The notes: generated from the sequence alone by a model not told the origin. Counted from the stretch's first letter, positions 1 to 11,212 are shown. The stretch is 64,000 nt of DNA from Isoetes taiwanensis (GCA_021234155.1 JAJEKV010000072.1:6179676-6243675), one strand, 5' to 3'. Translations and numbers: made by a program.

Positions 1-1068
1 TTGCCTTTGAGCCTATCTTCTATATTCCCTATCTTCTATAGTCCCAACGACACATTCATTCTTGATATTCATGTTCTTTCTAAATAGGTAGATCCAAGAG
101 TGGTCTCATCCAAGGACAACCATCATATTTAGACCATTCCATTTCTTTCAAGTCTTCCAAGTGACAGATGCCACATATAATGCTATGGAGTCTTTCCATG
201 AAGCTTTATATGGTTGTTTATAGCACAATTAAATTGAATGATTCTTATGGACAACCACAGTGGTTGCATAGTGATAAGTGTTGGATTGCATAGTGCTAAG
301 TGTTGGAAGTGTTTTGGTGCATAAGGTTTGCTATAGATCATTTCCATCGTTTTTTTAAAGGTTGGGGAGGTTGTTTGATGTTTTTTCTTTCTGTTTTTGT
401 TTTTATTAGCTGTAAGTTTGAAGGTTTATTTTTAGAGAGTCACATGGGATTCCTTTACATCCGTCAGACCCAAATGCCCAAGGATTCTCTAATCCGCCTT
501 GCTCTGGCATCCTTCAGACCGAAACTGCGCAAGGATTCTCTAATCCGGCTACCTCTAACCGTCTCTGGCAGCGCAAAAGATAAAGCAGGTGTTGTGGCAA
601 GTCTAGGTTTTTGGCACAGGGTCACAGGGCTGCCCTTTGAGCTCTGGTTCTGCAAAACCGGCAAACAGTTGGGTCGTACAATAGCGGGGTCGCAGCTGGT
701 TCAAATGGCTGAGCAGAAATCGCTTCTTAGAGTCTTTCTTAAAAGTTTCTGCTGTCTGCAGCGTTTATGTTTCTTTGTATCTGCCATAGCCAGAAGAAAT
801 GCAAAGCTTACTTCGTGCCCTTGTTTGTGATTCAAGATCTTGTTGTCTGCATCTAGAGCAGGAAGAATCGATCATTCCTCTTCCATTTCTGTACCTATGA
901 ATCTCGCTTTTTGGTTGTGGCCACTGCATATGATTTGGCTGCAGGTGCTTCGTTCGCCGGAGCTTATCAGGTTCAGGCTCTGGCTTCATCGAACCACTGA
1001 CTTGTGCATGTATTTGCACATTTTTATGTATTCATTGTTTATATGTGACAATTCAATGGTTTAACAAT
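1..1068. other. No supported gene
   Basis: Only weak overlapping frames are present, none with a recognisable domain. A short direct repeat (CAAGGATTCTCTAATCCG) occurs at 479-496 and 530-547, 51 bp apart, and probably marks a degenerate minisatellite. I see no splice or promoter context. Confidence 0.5.
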
Positions 1069-1271
1069 GGTTACAAATATAAAAAAATACAAAAGGTTGC
1101 ACTTAGCGATAAAGTTGCACTTAGCGATTTAACGTTGCACTTAGCGATAAGGTTTCTTATCGCTAAGTGCAACCTAGCGATTTAAGGTTGCACTTAGCGA
1201 TAAGGTTTCTTATAGCTAAGTGCAACCTTATCGCTAAGTGCAACCTTTTGTATTTTTTTATATTTGTAACC
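1069..1271. mobile_element. Foldback element with near-perfect inverted arms
   Basis: The outer arms 1069-1112 and 1228-1271 are exact reverse complements over 44 bp, beginning GGTTACAAATATAAAAAAAT. The interior is made of direct and inverted copies of GGTTGCACTTAGCGATAA, so the whole 203 bp can fold into one hairpin with internal stems. There is no coding capacity. I could not identify a target-site duplication (TAACAAT on the left, TCTTCCG on the right). It is a foldback/MITE-type element; the perfect arms suggest recent insertion or gene conversion. Confidence 0.75.
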
Positions 1272-1689
1272 TCTTCCGGCATGCACCCGGCCCGCCGCCC
1301 AGCACCCTGTCACATGGTTTCCAATTTCGAACCTGCACCCAGGCCTTTTTTAGCTCATGCATGGTCGCCACCCAGCCCATATTGGAGATTATTTCCTTAA
1401 GCCATTTAAGCTGCTCAAAACTAACTAAATATACCCTTTTCCATACAATACCATACCAAAATCTTAGTGCTGACCACTGCCAAAATACCCTTCCCCAACA
1501 CCAAACGAAATTGGGCAAACTATATATCATACACGAAACTATATCATAAACCACAATCAATTTTCACAAACAATTATGACATTGTAACCAGCATTGATAA
1601 CCATATCACAAACCCATATAAATTTAATAAACCACTATAGCATGTGGTTTCTATCAATTAAATCCATGCATACTAAGCATGGCAATCAT
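1272..1689. other. AT-rich stretch resembling NLR 3' flank
   Basis: There is no gene. The 1541-1650 part carries AAACCA-type motifs like those at 5390-5545 beyond the 3' end of the main NLR gene, for example ACCACTATAGCATGTGGTTT against ACCACTATAATGTGTGGTTT. It probably belongs to the same duplicated segment as the LRR fragment beside it. Confidence 0.4.
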
Positions 1690-1998
1690 ACCTGTTGTAT
1701 TATATTTCCTTGTGAAATATAATACTTTGGTTTTGGGCTCCTTGTGAAAGGTCGATGCATATTAACACCATGACAGCTCAAGTTTTCAAAACACCTCAAG
1801 ATTTCGAAATACTCGTCACTGACTAATAACTTATGGCAATGACTCAAATCAAGTATTTTGAGGAAGGAAAGACGAAGAGGCTTCCCAAAAGATGATGTGA
1901 GACTTTGAAGATTTGCACATTGAGACAAATTAAGTTTTCGAAGCTTGTCCAACCCCTTCTCTTCGACTTCTGGAAACTCCAAAAGATCAAAGCCTTTC
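1690..1998 (-). pseudogene. Duplicated 3' fragment of the NLR gene (terminal LRRs)
   Basis: The minus-strand frame contains FPEVEEKGLDKLRKLNLSQC, then FGKPLRLSFLKILDLSHCHK and a YFEILR tail. This is almost identical to the last LRR unit and C-terminal tail of the main NLR (5735-6011). Similarity stops abruptly at 1998 (equivalent to about 6011), where unrelated sequence begins. The tail here ends YYISQGNIIQQV and then a stop, so this copy lacks the atpB-derived end of the main gene and may show the older C-terminus. With no NB-ARC or RPW8 part it is a dead fragment from segmental duplication. Confidence 0.85.
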
Positions 1999-2587
1999 CG
2001 GCCATGGCTATGTCATTTCCAGCGTTTCCAGCCATGGCTATGGTGTTTCTGGCGGGTCTGATTTTTGCACTCTGCACTCTATTACATTTGATAGGTGTTT
2101 ACACTGTATGCAGGAGGCCTTCGTTCTGCGGATTAAACTCGTCTGCAAGAATCGAGCTATGAAGTCCTGAAGAATCAAGCTGAAAAAACTCCTGATATTA
2201 GGATCATTGTGTATGGAAGAAGATAGAAAGGAAATAAAAACATCGAATCGGCCCTGAAAGGTGAAGATCATGGAAGAATAGTGAAAAAAATCCCCTGTTT
2301 GCACATTGTTTTTGCTGTGAAAAATCCCAAATATCCTCTGTTTTTTCTTCACATCAGTGCACGGAAGAATCTGGCCCCTAATTGGACCATCGTCCATGAA
2401 GATGGACGTGCTACAGTTCCAGCCGACTGCAGGGCAGAAGCAGAGTGCACAAGCAGAGGAGAAGGCGCAACGCAAAAGCAGAGTAGAAAGCGGCGCCGCC
2501 AAAACCGCAAAGACAATTCACCAGACTTTTTCGCCCTAAAAAAACGAGTCAAATAAGGGCGAAATTTTAAGGTGGTCAAAATTTCGT
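1999..2587. mobile_element. Partial copy of the TIR element found inside the NLR gene
   Basis: The right end (2557-2587) matches the 32-bp terminal repeat of the element at 7294-7834 with a few mismatches. The adjoining 65 bp, from the GGCGCCGCC motif at 2492, also match. No matching left terminus is visible near 1999. Instead there is a 28-bp tandem duplication around CCATGGCTATG (about 1996-2041). Minus-strand frames show no transposase. I infer a truncated non-autonomous DNA element whose insertion or rearrangement ended the LRR fragment next to it. Confidence 0.5.
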
Positions 2588-2742
2588 ATGGACGTTCAGA
2601 GGCAGGTGAAATCACCCATGTCACACTTGCCCACCTACCACCATTTTATTCCCATTGAAGCCTTATTTACCCTGACTTTTGTGGTGATAACTCTTTAAGG
2701 TAAGGTTTCCCATGTAAACAAGGTTAGGTTTCCATATTTTTT

Positions 2743-2955
2743 AAGGTTAGATTTCCAGTGGATCTTGCTCTTTCGGCCTCTAGGGGAGATTGTCATGTAT
2801 TTCTTGGCCAAGGTGGAGGTATGAGTCCCCCCTAGCCATTTTTTCAAAATTCCCCTAGCTTGGTTTTCTTTCTAAATAAGGTTAGGTTTCTGCCCGATCT
2901 TGCTTTTCGGGCCCCTAGGGGATATGGACATGTATTTCTTGGCTAAGGTGGAGGT
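2743..2955. repeat. Direct repeat of about 79 bp
   Basis: Segments 2743-2821 and 2878-2955 are about 80% alike. Both run from AAGGTTAG, through CATGTATTTCTTGGC, to AAGGTGGAGGTA. They lie directly upstream of the Raf-like kinase fragment and are probably a decayed intronic tandem duplication. Confidence 0.6.
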
Positions 2956-2956
2956 A

Positions 2957-3248
2957 GGGGCTGTTAACTGGAGATGAACCATATGCCACTATGCATTATG
3001 GAGCTATCATAGGTCAGATTGTCTTGAGAGAACTCTTCTGGTTGTTAGCATGCAAATGCCCTCTCTAACTCCTTATTTTGCAGGTGGTATTGTGAACACC
3101 CTACGTCCTCTAGTACCAGATTGGTGTGATCCAGCATGGAGAACTCTGATGGAGAAATGCTGGGCCACTGATATCTTTTGCGGGGATTGCTAATGAACTA
3201 AGGGCAATGACTGCATCCTTCCAGCCAAAACCTCAGCCACAAGCCTAA
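2957..3248 (+). pseudogene. 3' end of a Raf-like MAPKKK (two exons, decayed)
   Basis: Exon 2957-3012 encodes [19 protein letters not shown] 71-bp intron (3013-3083) with GT and TTTTGCAG ends follows, and the next exon encodes [20 protein letters not shown] then [10 protein letters not shown]. These are the C-lobe signatures of plant PB1-type Raf-like MAPKKKs ([17 protein letters not shown]...CWA.DP..RPSF). After CWATD the family's PxxRP residues are missing and the frame shifts near 3170. The reading resumes as [20 protein letters not shown] and a stop at 3246-3248. Only the last part of the kinase domain is present, so this is a gene fragment, probably captured or duplicated. Confidence 0.8.
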
Positions 3249-3954
3249 GGGTCCATACTATAATTGTTTTGTGTATATTGACTATGTTAAATTGATTTTG
3301 TAATTATTCCAGGCATGCTTCTTTTGTAGTACGAAGGCATACTTTTTTGGCAGGCATATCACGAGAATAACTGTAGTGTAAGCCCTAAATCTGGGGTGTA
3401 TTGCATGTGCAAAAGACAAAGAAAGTACATCCTGCTATGGATTTCATCTCAAAGTTCAGTTAGTCACTGTTTGAGTCATTATTCAAGCTTTTCTTCACAC
3501 TACGTACATTAAGCTACATCAGACAAGCATGAACCTGATTGAGGAAGGCATGCTATCTCTTCATCGAGGTCTGGTTTGGGACAAGTACCCACTTCTTACA
3601 ACTTCTTGCAGTTTCTAACAGAAGGAATGTCGGTTCGTGCAGAATCGTGGCCAGACATAAATACAGTTGAGTTTGTACATCAAGAAGGAAATGGCAATAT
3701 ACACAATATTATTCGGCACAGGAACATCCAGAGTAATTGCATATGCATCAATGGCTCCTCCAAAGGGCAACCCATTGATGCGTTAGCATCTTGTTTTATA
3801 AAATATGCCCACCATCACTGGGTATTCTAAATCAGGCTTGTCTGAATGGGGTCTGAATTGGTGGATTGGATTGTCACTCTAAATCCCTAGAGTGCATTTT
3901 GATACATATGCCACACTTACAAAGTTTCAAACTAAGTTGAAACTTTGCTCTTTT
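3249..3954. other. No gene recognised
   Basis: The first ~250 bp could be the 3' UTR of the kinase fragment. An 84-codon plus-strand frame at 3576-3830 has no recognisable domain. Nothing else is supported. Confidence 0.4.
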
Positions 3955-4230
3955 GATCTAGTGATAACTCACTAGTTCTAGCAATTATAGTTCTCGAGTT
4001 TGAGACTGCCTAAAATCGCACTCTGAACTGTTGGGCGTCAATCCCATAGATGCAATGTAAAATGGTTGGGGGCAAGGCCCAACTGAGCAATATAGTGTGG
4101 TGTGTGGTCACATGTCCAGTTGGATGCTGCCTCGGGCCCAACCGAGCAATGTAGTGTGGTGTGTGGTCACATGTCCAGTTGGATGCTGCCTAGTGGCATG
4201 ATGTTAAAACAATTATCTATCTATCTATCT
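3955..4230 (+). mobile_element. SINE-like repeat with (TATC)n tail
   Basis: The 5' part looks tRNA-derived. An A-box-like TAGTGATAACTCAC lies at 3959-3972 and a B-box-like GTTCTCGAGTTTGAG at 3990-4004. A unique body contains a 59-bp tandem duplication (4076-4134 and 4135-4193, core GTGTGGTGTGTGGTCACATG). It ends in a (TATC) run at 4214-4230. A diverged relative lies at 9590-9716. Pol III boxes plus a simple-repeat tail fit a plant SINE; no flanking duplication was identified. Confidence 0.45.
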
Positions 4231-5149
4231 TAGTCGAGGCAAATTTTTAAAGCTGTATCTATTTTCTAGACAAGTGCAAACATATGTTGAATAAAAAAGA
4301 GGACCACAACAAAGCCCAAACGCAGAAGGAGACTATCACTTTTATGTTCAGGCACCTGCCTTCATTGAGTTCTACTTTGGGAGTCCATTAAGGGCTATAT
4401 TTGACACCCAAAAGTTACATTTTGTAAGTTTGTTCACACTCGTTAGGAATTGATGCCAAGGCTCATTTCGTTCATTGATTTAGCTACCGTACCATTGCCT
4501 TATCAAAAAGACAGGAGGAGGTTCATTGGACGTGTTAGAGCTTCCTTGAAGTTATTTGTTGCTTTCATTTGTTATTGACAATTCTTCATGTAAATTAAAT
4601 CATTGACAAGTGCTCATTTTGATTGTGAAATGTAGAAGGCCTTATGCTCCATCTTAGCACCAGGGTTCCCCCCATAATCGTTCTTTGCATGTCATTAACA
4701 TGCATATGTAGTATCTTATCATGGCTACTCCAGGGCTAATATATATTTGATTGTCTAGTGAACTGCGCAATCACCTAGTTCCTTGAATGAAGAAATCTAT
4801 TGAAGACATTGTTTTAATATTACCCAAGTGTTCTCATGGATTAACATCACCTTTTTGGTGTATCTTGCATTTATACATTAAAGGGGACAATCTCGAAATA
4901 TATTGTTTTAGAATCATTGGGCACAAAAAATGTCCCAATTATTTGGAACTTACAATAAACTTCATGATCTACTATTAAGATTATGATTGTCGAATGTATT
5001 AAACTAAGACAACACTAATCAATCATAGAGGGCTTGTCTTGAATGCTTGTAGAAGGTGTACTCATAATTCCTTAAAATATAAAATTTCGTAGCATATATT
5101 TAAGTAATAATTTAATTTACATCATGGAATGCATAATATCTATTGAAGT
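4231..5149. other. No gene recognised
   Basis: AT-rich sequence with no domain-bearing frame, repeat or clear regulatory site that I can support. Confidence 0.45.
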
Positions 5150-5547
5150 TTATGAACAAGCACTATGAATAACCACCCTTTTGATTGGAAATTATAAATA
5201 ACCACCATGCAAATTAAATTGGTACGAAACCCCATGCTACAAACCATAATCGATTTTTAATAGACAATTTATATTTATATTGGCAATAAAAACCACCTTG
5301 CAAACTACACTAATTTTAGAAAACCATACTAAAAAGAAAACCAATGTGGAAAATCATCATCTAGCATTGAAAAACCATACCATAAACCATTACCAACTTA
5401 ATAACCCATGTTGTATCAATAAACTAACAAGAAAACTATGCTAGAAACCATTATCAATTTAAATAAACCATGTTGCAACGAAAACCAGCATGAAAAACTA
5501 CATTCTACTTATAAAAACCACTATAATGTGTGGTTTTTATTAAGATT
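5150..5547. repeat. Degenerate AAACCA-rich tract 3' of the NLR
   Basis: Irregularly spaced AAACCA/TAACCA motifs separated by AT-rich spacers (for example CATGCTACAAACCAT and CATGCTAGAAACCAT) fill this stretch. Related sequence occurs at 1541-1650 beside the NLR fragment, so it travelled with the NLR 3' flank. Confidence 0.45.
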
Positions 5548-5551
5548 ATTA

Positions 5552-7293
<1,742 letters not shown>

Positions 7294-7834
7294 ACGAAAT
7301 TTCAACCAGCTTGAAATTTTGGCCCGTTCTTGATGCTGGAATGCTTGATTTAGGTAGCAAGACTGGCGCTCTTCAAATCTGTAGCAGTTTTTTTCCGTAT
7401 TTTTGCTTTAGGAATTCCTCATTGGTGCCGGATTTTGATGGGGCAGAGCAGGCCGGAGCTTCTTTGCAGTATTAGAGGCTGGTATCGGCCGAAGATCACG
7501 AATCAGCTAAAATACCAAATAGAAATAACGATCTGTAGCAGTTTTTTGCCTTTTAGATCATTGGATTTTGTTTCTTGTCATTTAGGTCATTAGGTCATGA
7601 GTTCTGTCTATGGCCGCCGCGAGAGCTCTGTCTATGTCTCTGTCATGAGCTCTGTCTATGAGCTCTGTCTATGGCCTTCATTTTCACGGTCTGGGAAGCG
7701 CCGTGAAACAGGTTGTGTAGAAACAGGCTTAGGAGGCGGCGCCGCCCAAAACGCTGACAGGACGTCGACAAAGAATTTCGCCTTTAAAAAACTAGTTGAA
7801 AAGGGCCGAAATTTCAAGGTGGTTGAAATTTCGT
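7294..7834. mobile_element. 541-bp TIR element inserted in the NLR
   Basis: The ends 7294-7325 and 7803-7834 are 32-bp inverted repeats with 30 of 32 bases matching. They start ACGAAATTTCAACCA and continue CTTGAAATTT, ending GGCCC. The interior has short tandem copies of GAGCTCTGTCTATG (about 7619-7675) and a GGCGGCGCCGCC block, with no transposase. It splits the NLR between the end of NB-ARC (KSLQEAV) and the RNBS-D region. A partial relative lies at 1999-2587. I found no convincing target duplication, so the superfamily is undetermined (MITE-like). Confidence 0.75.
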
Positions 7835-8485
7835 CAAAAAGAACGGCCTCTTGCAAAGATTTGCAGGCGCGTTCCCATTGCGCAGCCTCTCTTTTATTGG
7901 CCATGGCTGATCCAATTACTTTGAGTGCTAAAGGAAGACCTTTGCACTCCTTCACAGCTGTTTTTACAAAGGGCTCAATTTCAGTTGGAATTGGAACAGT
8001 CTGATCCTTGAAGGCATGGAGACAGAAAATGCTCCTGCTATCATCATATGACAGCTCAGTCATTGCAATTTTATGGATGTCATGATCTGTCAAGATGTTC
8101 GACTTCCTTGTAGTAATTACCAACTTGCTGCCCCTGCTGCTGACCACATCCATCCATTCTAACACATTCTTTTCCCACACATCATCCAAAATCAACAAAC
8201 AATCTTTTTCTCGCAGCAAATTGAAGAGCTCTGCTTTCCCCTCTTCTATTGTATCAAATCTTTCTTCTTTGTTAGTAATAATTTTATAAAGCTTGCCTTG
8301 CTTATCTTGGATATGAGGTTTCCTCGAAACCGTAAGCCAATAAATCTGTTTCCCGAAGTGGGCCTGCACTTGAGGATCATTATTGATCATCTGTACAACA
8401 GTAGTGTTCCCCATTCCTCCCATTCCATGTATTGCAATTTTCTTAATCTTAGAATCAAAAATCATCTTTCTAACCTTTTTAATTA
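7835..8485 (-). pseudogene. NB-ARC domain of the NLR (P-loop Lys replaced)
   Basis: The frame encodes KIKKIAIHGMGGMGNTTVVQ (P-loop), LLILDDVW (kinase 2), KLVITTRKSN (RNBS-B), MTELSYDDSRSIFCLHAF (RNBS-C) and CKGLPLALKVIG (GLPL). These are in the normal order for the nucleotide-binding switch of plant NLR immune receptors. The invariant Walker A lysine (GxGGxGK) is asparagine here (AAC), which normally abolishes ATP/ADP binding. The frame then reads into the TIR element. Upstream, a run of five Gs (8486-8490) shifts the frame; with one fewer G the linker VIKKVRKMIFDSK joins the upstream exon. I call it a pseudogene, although an allele with these bases corrected would be a normal NB-ARC. Confidence 0.9.
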
Positions 8486-8710
8486 CCCCCTGGTTTCCAT
8501 ATAGTTACAGGTTTAGGATCTGGCTGCAAATTGCTCCGGGAGGGCTGTGGTTCTACTTGCTGACTGCTCTGCCCCTCAAAATGAGCCTTTATATCCCGTA
8601 CGTCGCATCTTATATCGACTAGTAACAACTTCTCGATCCTCCTTTCATCCAGAAGATTCTGAAGCTTTTTTTCAGCTTTTTTGATGGGCTGCGCAACACT
8701 CTCAAAAAAT
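8486..8710 (-). pseudogene. NLR linker exon between RPW8 and NB-ARC
   Basis: Downstream of the AG at 8711-8712 the minus strand reads FFESVAQPIKKAEKKLQNLL, then DERRIEKLLLVDIRCDVRDI and a Gln/Ser/Pro-rich linker ending VTIWKPG. It is charged, helical and coiled-coil-like, as expected between an RPW8-type N-terminus and NB-ARC. The frame breaks at the five-G run at 8486-8490. The splice phase matches exon 1 (AG|A gives Arg). Confidence 0.75.
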
Positions 8711-8798
8711 CTGCGGTTAACAGTAAATTAAAAAATGCTTCTGTAGTCTCACTCTAAATTCTATCAAAAACAAACTTTTGCAGGATTCTGGAACTAAC
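8711..8798 (-). other. 88-bp intron of the NLR
   Basis: The donor GTTAGTTCC begins at 8798 and the acceptor TTAACCGCAG ends at 8711 on the minus strand. Removing it joins LLHR to FFESVAQP in frame, which supports a genuine intron. Confidence 0.75.
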
Positions 8799-9080
8799 CT
8801 GTGCAATAGAGATGGCTTCTTATATTTTTTAACCACATTTTGGGCCTTGATCAAGCATTCTTGGAGCTCTGTTAACCACGATGCAATTTCTCGGTCGTCT
8901 TGTTGCAGCCCCGAAGTTTTGAAATTTTTTAAGAGTCGGCTCCACTTTCTTCACTACCGCCTCCAAACCTTTCAAGTTCTCCTTAAAATCTACAAGATTA
9001 GTGATCAGCATGAGCAGGCCTTCAGCTGCTTTGTTCACTCCTGTCCCTAATAAGGCACCTTCAACAAGTGCAGCGGCCAT
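8799..9080 (-). pseudogene. RPW8-type N-terminal exon of the NLR
   Basis: It starts MAAALVEGALLGTGVNKAAE and continues LLMLITNLVDFKENLKGLEA with VVKKVEPTLKKFQNF. After a one-base shift it reads REIASWLTELQECLIKAQNV and VKKYKKPSLLHR. The Gly/Ala-rich start, DFK..LK.LE and the amphipathic helices match the RPW8 four-helix domain of helper-type NLRs, which acts at membranes in immune signalling. The shift sits in a four-G run (about 8909-8913); removing one G restores the frame. The ATG at 9078-9080 follows a TATA-like box by about 60 bp. Confidence 0.8.
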
Positions 9081-9135
9081 ACTAGGAAAATCAAAGGTTT
9101 GGAGGAGCTAAGTTGGTCCAGAAATTCTTCTCCTT

Positions 9136-9410
9136 ATATCCTATATAAATATCGCAAAGTTGGACAATGGAAAAAGTCAGAACATCGACGGGTTAAAAAT
9201 GAAACTTCCTAAGTTCGAAAAGCTAGAAGTCAAGACATCATCCAGCTGGTTTCAAAGAAAGGTTGCTGGAAGTCACATGATGAAAACCACGTCATCCATG
9301 ATAGAAAAAAAAAGCACAAATTTAACGTCACAAATGAAATAAAAAACATTGTATATTATAAAAAGATCATGCAATGGACAAAGTCGTGCTGGCAAGTTAA
9401 TCGTGCTATA
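9136..9410. repeat. NLR upstream region, copy 1 of a direct repeat
   Basis: It matches 9832-10141 at roughly 85-90%, starting at TATATCCTATATA (the NLR TATA region) and running through ATCGCAAAGTTGGACAATGG and CTGGTTTCAAAGAAAG. The NLR promoter/5' flank has therefore been duplicated without the coding region, or it lies within a dispersed repeat. Confidence 0.75.
9141..9150 (-). promoter_or_regulatory. TATA-like box of the NLR
   Basis: ATTTATATAG on the minus strand lies about 60 bp upstream of the NLR ATG, a normal plant TATA-to-start distance for a short leader. The same context recurs near 9836 in a duplicated copy. Confidence 0.5.
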
Positions 9411-9498
9411 TAAGAACTAGAAAAAGTGCCCAGCAACGCAAAATCGTGCTGGCAAGTTAATCCTGCTATATAAGAACTAGAAAAAGTGCCCAGCAACG
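9383..9498. repeat. 60-bp tandem duplication
   Basis: Two copies in exact 60-bp register share TCGTGCTGGCAAGTTAATC and GCTATATAAGAACTAG with AAAAAGTGCCCAGCAACG. The second copy runs past the end of the larger direct repeat. Confidence 0.8.
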
Positions 9499-9589
9499 TG
9501 GGCTTTTCGTAAGGCAATATTTTAAAAATATTTAAAAGGCAAAGAATTGACATAACACGTCCTGAGTGAAAGTGGCCATGATCATTCTA

Positions 9590-9716
9590 AAGTTAGTGGG
9601 GAAGGACCCACCTTAGCAATGTACAGTGGTGGAGTTAGGTCCCATCTGGGTGTGTGTTCCATAAACTTTGGCTCTCATGGACATTAAAAATTGTAAACTA
9701 ATCTATCTATCTATCC
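9590..9716 (+). mobile_element. 5'-truncated SINE-like repeat
   Basis: It has GCAATGTACAGTGGTGGAG then TTGTAAACTAATCTATCTAT, resembling the body and (TATC)n tail of the element at 3955-4230. The tRNA-like part is missing. Confidence 0.35.
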
Positions 9717-9831
9717 ATTAAAATAATTGAGCCCATGATCTGAAATGGACACCCTCTCTGTGAATATTTATCATAAATTCTAGACTTGTATATATGTAGC
9801 ATACCAAATAGTCATAGTAAATCTTAAAATA

Positions 9832-10141
9832 ATATCCTATATAATATCGCAAAGTTGGACAATGGAAAAACTCAGAACATCGAAAAGTTAAAAATGAAAC
9901 TTCCTAAGCTCGAAAGTTAAAAATGAAACTTTCTAAGTTCGAAAAGCTAGAAGTCAAGACATCATCCAGTTGGTTTCAAAGAAAGTTTGCTGGAAGTCAC
10001 ATGATGAAAACCACATCATTCATGATAGAAAAATAAAGGCACAAGTTTAACGTCACAATCACAAGTGAAATAAAAAAACATTGCCTATTATGAAAAGATC
10101 GTGCTATGGACAAAATTGTGCTTGTAAGTTAATCGTGTTAC
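9832..10141. repeat. NLR upstream region, copy 2 of a direct repeat
   Basis: This is a diverged copy of 9136-9410 with an internal duplication of AAAGTTAAAAATGAAACTT at 9896-9937. No NLR coding sequence is attached. Confidence 0.75.
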
Positions 10142-10177
10142 AAAAAAATTATGAAGAAGTTCTTTTCCTTATATTAT

Positions 10178-10927
10178 GATATCGCAAATTTCAAAAAATA
10201 AAAAAAAAATCAAAACATTGACATCCATTGATCATAGAAAGAAGTCATTAATTATGACACCAACGAGTTCAATCATACCCATACTTGTCCCAAACTAAGA
10301 AAGGTTGTGTAGATCAAGCTCCCCGAAGAACAAGTCACAATAAAAAAGACAAGAAAAGTTGTTGGATCTTACTTAAATATCACATGGTTAGTAAATGTTT
10401 ACCATCCAACAACATTTATTGTACATTTAAGTAACATCCACCAAACTAAGAAAGGTTGTGTAGATCCAGCTCCCCGAAGAACAAGTCACAATAAAAAAGA
10501 CAAGAAAAGTTGTTGGATCTTACTTAAATATCACATGGTTAGTAAATGTTTACCATCCAACAACATTTATTGTACATTTAAGTAACATCCACCAAACTAA
10601 GAAAGGTTGTGTAGATCCAGCTCTCCGAAGAACAAGTCACAATAAAAAAGACAAGAAACGTTGTTGGATGTTACTTAAATATCACGTGGTTAGTAAATTT
10701 TTACCATCCAACAACATTTGTTGTACATTTAAGTAACATCCAACAACTTTTCTTGTCTTTTTTTCTTGTGACTTGTTCTTTGGGCAGCTGGATCTACACA
10801 ATTCTTAGTTTGGGATAAGTATGGGTATGATTGACCTCGTTGGTGTCATAATCAATGGCTTCTTTCTATGATCAATGGATGCCGATGTTTTCAATTTTTT
10901 TTTTTATTTGTTGAAATTTGCGATATC
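10178..10927. mobile_element. Long-TIR foldback element with 151-bp tandem repeats
   Basis: The arms 10178-~10370 and ~10741-10927 are inverted, about 85-90% alike and close to 190 bp long, both ending GATATCGCAAATTTC. Between and partly within them are three tandem copies of a 151-bp unit starting at 10290, 10441 and 10592 (CCAAACTAAGAAAGGTTGTG). Each unit contains GTTGTTGGATGTTACTTAAA and its complement. There is no transposase. The long terminal repeats and internal tandem units suggest a non-autonomous Mutator-like or foldback element. Confidence 0.75.
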
Positions 10928-10942
10928 CTAATTTGTGATTTT

Positions 10943-11084
10943 CTTAAGTAACATCCAACAACTTTTCTTGTCTTTTTTCTTGTGACTTGTTCTTGGGGAC
11001 AAGTATGGGTATGATTGAACTCGTTGGTGTCATAATCAATGACTTCTTTCTATGATCAATGAATGTCGATGTTTTGATTTTTTT
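10943..11084. repeat. Extra truncated arm of the long-TIR element
   Basis: This repeats the right arm (CTTAAGTAACATCCAACAAC then GTATGGGTATGATTGAACTC and TCTATGATCAATGAATG) and stops at a T-run directly before the 130-bp dispersed repeat at 11085. It is probably left by unequal exchange or a second insertion. Confidence 0.7.
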
Positions 11085-11212
11085 GGGTTGCCCCTAGGGG
11101 GGCAAACCCTTGTTTATGTGGGATTTTGGCATATCCTAGGTATATGCTAGAATATCCCTAGGATATGCTGGTGACTGCTCCAAACCTCCTATTTCCTATA
11201 AACTGGCGGTCA
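11085..11212 (+). repeat. Dispersed ~130-bp repeat, copy 1
   Basis: It runs from GGGTTGCCCCTAGGGGGGC through GGCATATCCTAGGTATATGC to GGTGACTGCTCCAAACC and AAACTGGCGGTC. It is about 85% identical to 47380-47510. Both copies follow a T-run and precede a broken gene fragment (an LRR fragment here, FMO-UPF0548 there), so the repeat may be the 5' end of a fragment-carrying element or a shared promoter/leader. Confidence 0.7.

Noticed and set aside
300-1064. Frames of 66-176 codons near the window start
   Set aside because: No domain, and open frames on both strands overlap through a short direct repeat.
10290-10742. Regular 151-bp repeats as a possible CRISPR-like array
   Set aside because: The repeats are head-to-tail identical units without distinct spacers, within a plant transposon.
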